This document shows, one piece after another, positions 7,551 to 10,745 of a stretch of DNA of 10,745 nt (positions are counted from its first letter, which is position 1; each line of letters begins with the position of its first letter). The stretch is from Acanthamoeba lenticulata (taxonomy: Eukaryota; Discosea; Longamoebia; Acanthamoebidae). Made by a program: the position numbers and the translations under genes. Below the pieces are notes generated by a model. It did no database searches, was not told the DNA's origin, and saw only the letters and a program-made list of their open reading frames with translations. Location: NCBI GenBank assembly GCA_002179805.1, contig NAVB01002431.1, positions 1-10,745 of the forward strand, read 5' to 3'.

Positions 7551-9590
7551 TCAAGTGAGTCCTGGGAGGTTTCGCCTTGCCAACAATCAACAAGTACACG
7601 ATGTCTAGCATGGGACGCAGTTCTTCGTACCAGCTGTGCACGCGTATGGCGTAAAAGTGAAGAACAAGGAAAGAAAACCACCAACAGAATGATGGTTGCC
7701 CAGTCGTGAGCCACAAGTTGCGGTTCCTCCTCCTCTTGGGTTTGGGGCTGCGACACGTACCGTCTGTGTGTGCACAGACGACCAAAAGCGGCGTTCGGTG
7801 TTGGTGAGGGCAAAAAGCGCATGCATGTGAACACCTCTACTCTGAAAGGGCGGCGATTTGGGAGAAGATGGGGGAACAGGCGTACATTCTGATTGGTTGT
7901 TGTTGTTGTTGTTGGTGTTCAATGGGATCGCGACAGACAGCACATCATTCGCGTCACACACAAGTCGTTTAGATATGGCAAGTGCGCCATGTGTGTGGAG
8001 GTATCATGAGGTCAGCCCGCAGGAGACGTACATCCTGCCCGAAGGAAGAACAGTCCAACACGGGAACACAAGAGTGCCATTAGCTTAGATTCGTCATCAA
8101 CAACTACAACATCGTCATCATCTGACACGACCAGAGGAGAAGCGCACCAGCTAATCGTATCGTAGGCCACAACAAGATCAACGTCAGCCCGAGCCCCAAG
8201 AGGTGCGACGCACAACGATCGAAGAGCCAAAGTGAGCTCGTTGGAATGCTAACAACGACATCGGGCAGCAGCTACACAGACAACAACGACAAAATGGACG
8301 TACCCGTTTCTGGTGGAAGAGTTAACAGAGGGCCCAGACACACGCGGAGGAACACAAATGACTTGGGCGGTGAGACAACACAATAATGACGGGGATCATC
8401 GTTCTTGTGCATGCACTTACCGTCTGGAGGCAATGGGCACACGGTGTCAGTAGTGGACAATGGACGAGAGACGAAGAGAAAGAAGAAGAAGAAGGAGGAG
8501 GAGGAGAGATGGTCGTACTCGCTGCGGGGAGGAGGAGGAGGACCAATCAAGCGACAAAGCAAGACAAGAAGCAGCAGACCAGCGGCAAGGAGGCGGATGA
8601 GCGTGAGTGATCATGAGAGGACTTGACCATGGAGTGGTGGGGCGCCTCTCACGTACCCTCTGTTTCGTGAATGGGAGAAGGAGGAAGAAGGGGCACGTCG
8701 GTCAAAACAAGAAAAGACCAATAGGTCAAGAGCTGAGGCGCGGGAAGAGTCGTACGGAGGGCGCGTTGACGTCCGCGCCTCGTCGGAGCAACTCGAGCAC
8801 AAAAGTGGCCCGTCCCTCCTCCGCCGCCACGTACAGAGGAGTCCTCTGCATGCGTCCCGCCAGGCGTTCCGTCAATCAAGCACGTGCCTTGAGTTTGCGA
8901 GGTGTGATCGTACCCACTGCACGACGGCCAGCCCAACAGCAGCAGCAACAACAGTCGTGTTTGTGTTGAACAGGAAAGACCGTAAGGCACGTGTGGCTGG
9001 TTAGGGCAGCAAGAAAAAGGGGACAATTGTCGGCGTACCTCCTGCACGAGTACGTCAGCAAAAAAGGGAAAGAGACCGTGAAAGACGAGGAGGGGGAGGG
9101 GGAACGCATACCTCGGCCTAGGCCATGTGCATGTCGGGAACGGGAGGTCCAGAACCGGACGCACGTGGCACCATGAAACAAAGCCCACGCGTCATTTTCC
9201 CACCAACCAAAACGAAGACGAATAAAAAAGCGAACACCGACGGAGGGCTGGTGTGCCGGGGGGGGGGGAACGAGAGGAAAGGCGCACATCGATGTGAAAG
9301 ACGGCGTTGACGTGGGGAAGCCGGTCGAGCAGGCTTCGCCAGGACACCTCGTCGCCCAGCTTGGCCGTCTCTTCGAGCTCTTTGAGGGCGGCCGCGCCGC
9401 CAATCCGTACGGCGCCCACCGAAGGGACCGAGGCATTGCCTCCTGTGAGCGTACCTGTGGACGAGGCGGGCGACGCCGAATTCGGGGGACTCACCCCCGT
9501 CGTGCTGCTGCTGCTGTTGGTGCTGCTACTGCTGCTGCTGTTCACCTTTCTGGTCCCATCGTCGGTATGGGGCCGCGACAGCTTGTTCAT
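1981..9590 (-). CDS. Roco-family protein kinase (ankyrin-LRR-Roc-COR-kinase with inserted SH3-like domain)
   Basis: Large exons in transcription order: 9288-9590, 8756-8845, 6484-6570, 6078-6349, 5819-5998, 5381-5737, 5002-5308, 3503-4912, 3349-3422, 3073-3269, 2724-2974, 2446-2615, 2197-2383, 1981-2106. Every junction is GT-AG and phases agree throughout, giving 1,336 codons before the TGA, plus roughly 20-25 from candidate microexons at 6648-9117. The ATG at 9590 has A at -3. The frame stays open to 9839, so a longer N-terminus is possible. Roco proteins couple a Roc GTPase and COR dimerisation module to a kinase, usually as cytosolic signalling scaffolds. All GTP-binding and kinase motifs checked here are intact, so an active enzyme is expected. 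The partner and pathway cannot be read from the sequence. Domain entries below give details. Confidence 0.93.
2862..3149 (-). other. SH3-like domain inserted in the kinase domain
   Basis: After helix D (GDLYHFLDNQQKG) the protein reads VVRQVYAAAHRSPLPEGAQ, then LLELPKGEKVGI, then RGWCEVETQHGEKGLFPKEC, before helix E resumes at PWPLRWRIVLDVAKGMTYLH. This follows the SH3 pattern ALYDY, ELSFKKGD, GWW, G(R/K)xGLFPxNYV. The length is about 62 residues, usual for SH3. The 98-nt intron 2975-3072 cuts through it (phase 1). Visible departures are Cys in place of the second Trp and Glu-Cys in place of Asn-Tyr, so proline-peptide binding may be altered. The family call is from motif reading, not a profile search. 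Confidence 0.7.
3596..5204 (-). other. COR region and linker to the kinase
   Basis: COR starts near VPESYHLLLQTIDNL (about 5205) and continues in the 1,410-nt exon 3503-4912 after an 89-nt intron (4913-5001). Family-like stretches include LGEVVHFLHDVGTLVHF, LVVIDPQWLADVMKSII and the region ending FMVPSLLP. In Roco proteins COR mediates dimerisation and relays the GTPase state. Two low-complexity insertions are visible: an acidic one near 4433-4488 (SESEDAEEPKAEG) and a Ser/Ala/Glu-rich one near 3870-3980. The linker to the kinase carries a Cys/His-rich segment at about 3655-3785. Confidence 0.85.
5205..5998 (-). other. Roc GTPase domain
   Basis: Motifs in order: G1 LVGRENVGKTS (about 5929-5968), G2-like STDGIS at the start of exon 5381-5737, G3 DFGGQ (5608-5622), G4 as THID (5437-5448, the Roco form of NKxD), and G5 SCR (about 5266-5277). 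Introns are 5999-6077, 5738-5818 and a 72-nt in-frame one at 5309-5380. The acceptor at 5738 was chosen over an earlier AG because only it restores the reading frame and the STDGI motif. All nucleotide-binding motifs are present, so GTP binding is expected. Confidence 0.93.
6078..6349 (-). other. Leucine-rich repeats (three)
   Basis: One 272-nt exon holds KELSLAGRNLTTLPKWV, LKKLDLSDNQLTVLP and LEKMDLTGNPLPSIP, three LxxLxLxxNxLxxLP repeats, then a capping helix leading to NLKM. Three is few for a Roco protein. The repeats directly precede the Roc P-loop, the standard order. The exon joins Roc through the 79-nt intron 5999-6077 in phase 2. Confidence 0.92.
6350..6483 (-). other. AT-rich intron between ankyrin and LRR exons
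   Basis: 134 nt, donor gtgcgc and acceptor gtgcag. Its centre is almost pure A/T, unlike the GC-rich exons and the milder intron string upstream. No reading frame or RNA gene is visible in it. Confidence 0.7.
6484..6570 (-). other. Ankyrin-repeat exon (last before the LRRs)
   Basis: 29 codons from ctcag|GAAACG to CGG|gtgcgc, phase 0 at both ends. It reads ETPLDAAAQRGH, then LILLFEGAIVGRR, with the TPL-xAA-xxGH and LL-xxGA signatures. The first four ankyrin positions are absent from this exon. The three single-codon units just upstream (Y, E, E) would supply them. Confidence 0.85.
7436..7454. repeat. CA/GT dinucleotide repeat
   Basis: Nine CA units plus one C on the plus strand. On the minus strand this is a GT run ending directly at the cag acceptor of the weak 7424-7432 unit. 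That acceptor could therefore be a repeat artefact. Confidence 0.9.
7511..7550. repeat. CACGAA hexamer repeat
   Basis: About six and two-thirds copies of CACGAA, one with T for C (CATGAA). It lies inside the putative intron between the L (7631-7633) and G (7488-7490) units. It is a simple repeat with no spacers, so not a CRISPR array. Confidence 0.9.
7896..7914. repeat. TTG/CAA trinucleotide repeat
   Basis: A run of about six TTG units on the plus strand. On the minus strand it is an AAC run immediately before the acceptor of the 7886-7888 unit. A shorter CAA run of the same kind lies near 6684-6698. Confidence 0.75.
8756..8845 (-). other. Ankyrin-repeat exon (first full repeat of the Roco protein)
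   Basis: 30 codons from gcag|AGG to TCC|gtacgac, phase 0 at both ends. It reads RTPLYVAAEEGR, then FVLELLRRGADVNAPS, a clear ankyrin unit. Stops upstream in frame leave no earlier acceptor. The exon lacks the three or four residues that normally precede RTPL. The AE, E and W units upstream provide them. Confidence 0.9.
8914..9117 (-). other. Three microexons between exon 1 and the first ankyrin exon
   Basis: 9112-9117 (AE, donor gtatgc), 9039-9041 (E, gtacgc) and 8914-8916 (W, gtacga). All follow TAG or CAG, with introns of 170, 70, 122 and 68 nt around them. Joined in order they give HID-AE-E-W-RTPLY, filling the hairpin positions that a normal ankyrin repeat needs (consensus DxxGxTPL). This fit is the best protein-level support for the microexons. 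Confidence 0.65.
9288..9590 (-). other. Exon 1 of the Roco gene: Ser/Thr-rich leader and ankyrin half repeat
   Basis: 101 codons, from ATG to GAT|gtgcgc. Residues 1-60 are low complexity (two poly-Ser runs, then Ser/Pro/Thr/Gly), with no signal peptide or membrane segment. Residues 66-101 form a helix-turn-helix, with ALKELEETAKLGDE followed by RSLLDRLPHVNAV. It aligns with exon 1 of the left gene (SGNLKDVQEILDANPLLN). Confidence 0.75.
9504..9540. repeat. CTG/CAG-type triplet run encoding poly-Ser
   Basis: Mostly CTG triplets on the plus strand, with TTG, GTG and CTA variants. On the minus strand it is read as AGC/AGT serine codons in exon 1 of the Roco gene. Length polymorphism would be expected. 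Confidence 0.85.
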
Positions 9591-9971
9591 CTTGCGGGGC
9601 CAGAAGGCTTTGAACGTCCCCGTGCCACCTAAAAATTTTCCGACTACGATTATTTTTTCTTTATCGGGCCTTTTTTCTTGGCCTCGACCGAGCCGCTTTA
9701 CGGAACAAAGGAGGATGAGGCGCACCGCGACGGTGAGCCCCTTGTGCTTGGGACGCTCGGTTGCCCACTCCTTCTTCCTCCCCAGCGGGGCAGCTTCACG
9801 CTCTCGTCTGTACATGAACTCATTGCATCTTCCCAACAACGATTAAATGGACGGCTGATTATTTTGAACAACTCCAGTGCGTGCAGCTTGTTCAGCATCA
9901 ACGGAGTGTTGTCCAATGTGAAGCCTGGTGTTGGCGGTATTCTGCCTCTGCGCCGGTTCGCATCAAAATCA
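9591..9971. promoter_or_regulatory. Divergent intergenic region between Roco and PPR genes
   Basis: About 380 nt separate the two start codons, so the genes probably share this as a bidirectional promoter. An A/T-rich patch at about 9630-9675 is the only compositional feature. No TATA box or repeat is evident. The Roco frame stays open to 9839, and the PPR frame is open through most of the region without an ATG. Transcription starts cannot be placed. Confidence 0.45.
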
Positions 9972-10745
9972 ATGTGTGCGTGTGCTGCCACTTTGGTCCT
10001 CTCTACACTCCGGCGAGGAACTCCTAACGACGGCGCTTGCGCAAGCACAGGGTCCCTCCCAAAGGGCCACCGAATGGGCAACCCAGGCGGCCCGCCGCCG
10101 CTCAAGACACTCGAAGAGCTCGAAGCCAGCAGCGGGCCCTTCCACGCGACCACCGTGCGCCACCTCCTCCACGAGCAGCACGAGAGATTTCGGCGACCCG
10201 AGGAGAAGCAGCGGATCGTCAACTTGCTCCCACGCGTCCAAGGTGCGCTCGAGTGCTTCTCTGATCGGAACGATGCGGCGGCGGCTCTGACACGTGTTTC
10301 TGCTCGGTGCGGCCGCTCCGTTGTGCCACAAAACGAACCCAACAGTCGGAGACTTGTACTCGTACAGCGCGTTGATCCGCGAGCTGGTGCGATTGGACCT
10401 GCTCCATGAGGGCGTCCAGTTCCTCATCCGCGTCGACGCCGAGGGCCTCCCGATGACCGCCCAGCTGTTCAACATCGTCATCGACGCCTATTCCAAGCGA
10501 GGCCTCACGGAGAGTACGTGACGAATCAACCCACGTCACTGGAATCTTTCATGAACCGAGCGTTGATCGTGCCGTGCCGTGTTTGAAATGCCTCGTGCGC
10601 AGACATGGCCGACCTGGTGGACATCATGAAGTCATGCCACGCACAACCGGACAAGTTCACCTACGCCATCTTGCTGAACCACTACGCCAAGCAGGGCGTC
10701 GTGTCTGAGCTCGAGCGACTCATCAAAGAGATACTGAAGAGCAAG
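9972..10745 (+). CDS. Pentatricopeptide-repeat (PPR) protein, probably organellar (partial, 3' end outside window)
   Basis: Exons 9972-10242, 10346-10513 and 10603-10745 join in frame through introns of 103 and 89 nt (donors gtgcgc and gtacgt, acceptors aacag and gcgcag). Three degenerate 35-residue P-class repeats are visible: SYSALIRELVRLDLLHEG, then LFNIVIDAYSKRGLTEN ending QPD, then FTYAILLNHYAKQGVVSEL. PPR proteins bind single-stranded RNA in mitochondria or plastids and act in processing, stability or translation. The N-terminus (MCACAATLVLSTLRRG) is basic and free of acidic residues, consistent with a mitochondrial presequence. The ATG at 9972 is the first in frame but has a poor context. 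The upstream open frame includes LPLRRFASKS, which also looks presequence-like, so an upstream spliced start is possible. Confidence 0.82.

Larger units (their letters stand above)
6648..8659 (-). other. String of single-codon microexons within the ankyrin region
   Basis: In transcription order: 8657-8659 R, 8519-8521 R, 8421-8423 T (gtaagt), 8304-8309 KR, 8148-8150 L (gtgcgc), 8032-8034 D, 7886-7888 N, 7761-7763 T, 7631-7633 L, 7488-7490 G (gtatgc), 7424-7432 IKG (gtgtag, weak), 7317-7319 A (gtgcgt), 7222-7224 I, 7102-7104 L, 6977 onward ambiguous (1, 6 or 9 nt), 6894-6896 Y, 6779-6781 E, 6648-6650 E. Units without a stated donor use gtac. Each follows a CAG or TAG. Gaps are 77-153 nt, apart from 55 nt before the weak unit, and resemble the confident introns. 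All unambiguous units are whole codons, phase 0, with no stop. No other coding exon is visible in this 2-kb stretch. Inclusion in mRNA is inferred. Confidence 0.65.

Noticed and set aside
6644..9111. Repeated YAGNNNGTACG as a DNA-binding motif or CRISPR-like repeat
   Set aside because: Only splice-signal bases are shared, while the triplets and flanks vary. The units are strand-specific and have pyrimidine-rich upstream flanks. This fits splice sites better than a protein-binding site or a repeat array.
8649..9188. 179-codon minus-strand open frame overlapping the ankyrin exon
   Set aside because: It uses a different frame from the ankyrin repeat at 8756-8845 and shows no domain features. 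The repeat, in its own frame, fits a normal exon.
9678..9971. Upstream extension of the PPR frame to a TTG at 9678
   Set aside because: There is no ATG in this stretch, and its translation overlaps the probable promoter. The open frame alone is not evidence of coding.

Overview
The window looks like nuclear DNA of a GC-rich, intron-rich protist. An Acanthamoeba-like amoebozoan is the best guess. This rests on GC-rich exons, short introns of about 55-170 nt with GTACG-type donors and YAG acceptors, a Roco-family kinase, and a P-class PPR protein. The species is an inference; nothing in the window names it.

Layout, left to right. (1) 39-1673, minus strand: the 5' part of an ankyrin-repeat gene that runs off the left edge. 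It resembles the N-terminus of its neighbour and is probably a tandem paralogue. (2) 1674-1980: a short spacer holding the neighbour's 3' end and this gene's promoter. (3) 1981-9590, minus strand: one complete Roco gene. In protein order it encodes a Ser/Thr-rich leader, ankyrin repeats, three leucine-rich repeats, a Roc GTPase, a COR region, and a TKL-type kinase domain with an SH3-like domain inserted between helices D and E. All the large exons join in frame through GT-AG introns and end at a TGA at 1981-1983. (4) 9591-9971: a divergent intergenic region. (5) 9972-10745, plus strand: the first three exons of a pentatricopeptide-repeat (PPR) protein that runs off the right edge.

The most striking structure is in the 5' half of the Roco gene (6571-9287), and again in its left neighbour. 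About 2.7 kb of apparently empty intron carries a string of acceptor-NNN-donor units on the minus strand, with YAG, one codon, then GTACG or a relative. I count 17 three-nucleotide units, two six-nucleotide units and two longer or ambiguous ones in the Roco gene. The partial neighbour has five three-nucleotide units plus several of 6, 9 and 27 nt. All but one ambiguous case are whole codons in phase 0, none is a stop, and the gaps between them match the size of the confident introns. The simplest reading is a chain of single-codon microexons inside the ankyrin-coding region. This could give a fixed protein or a combinatorially spliced family. Whether these units are really included in mRNA cannot be decided from DNA alone.

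Functionally, the Roco protein would be a cytosolic scaffold kinase. Ankyrin repeats, LRRs and SH3 would bind partners, Roc-COR would act as the GTP-dependent dimerising switch, and the kinase as the output. The PPR gene is probably an unrelated organellar RNA-binding protein that shares only the intergenic region.
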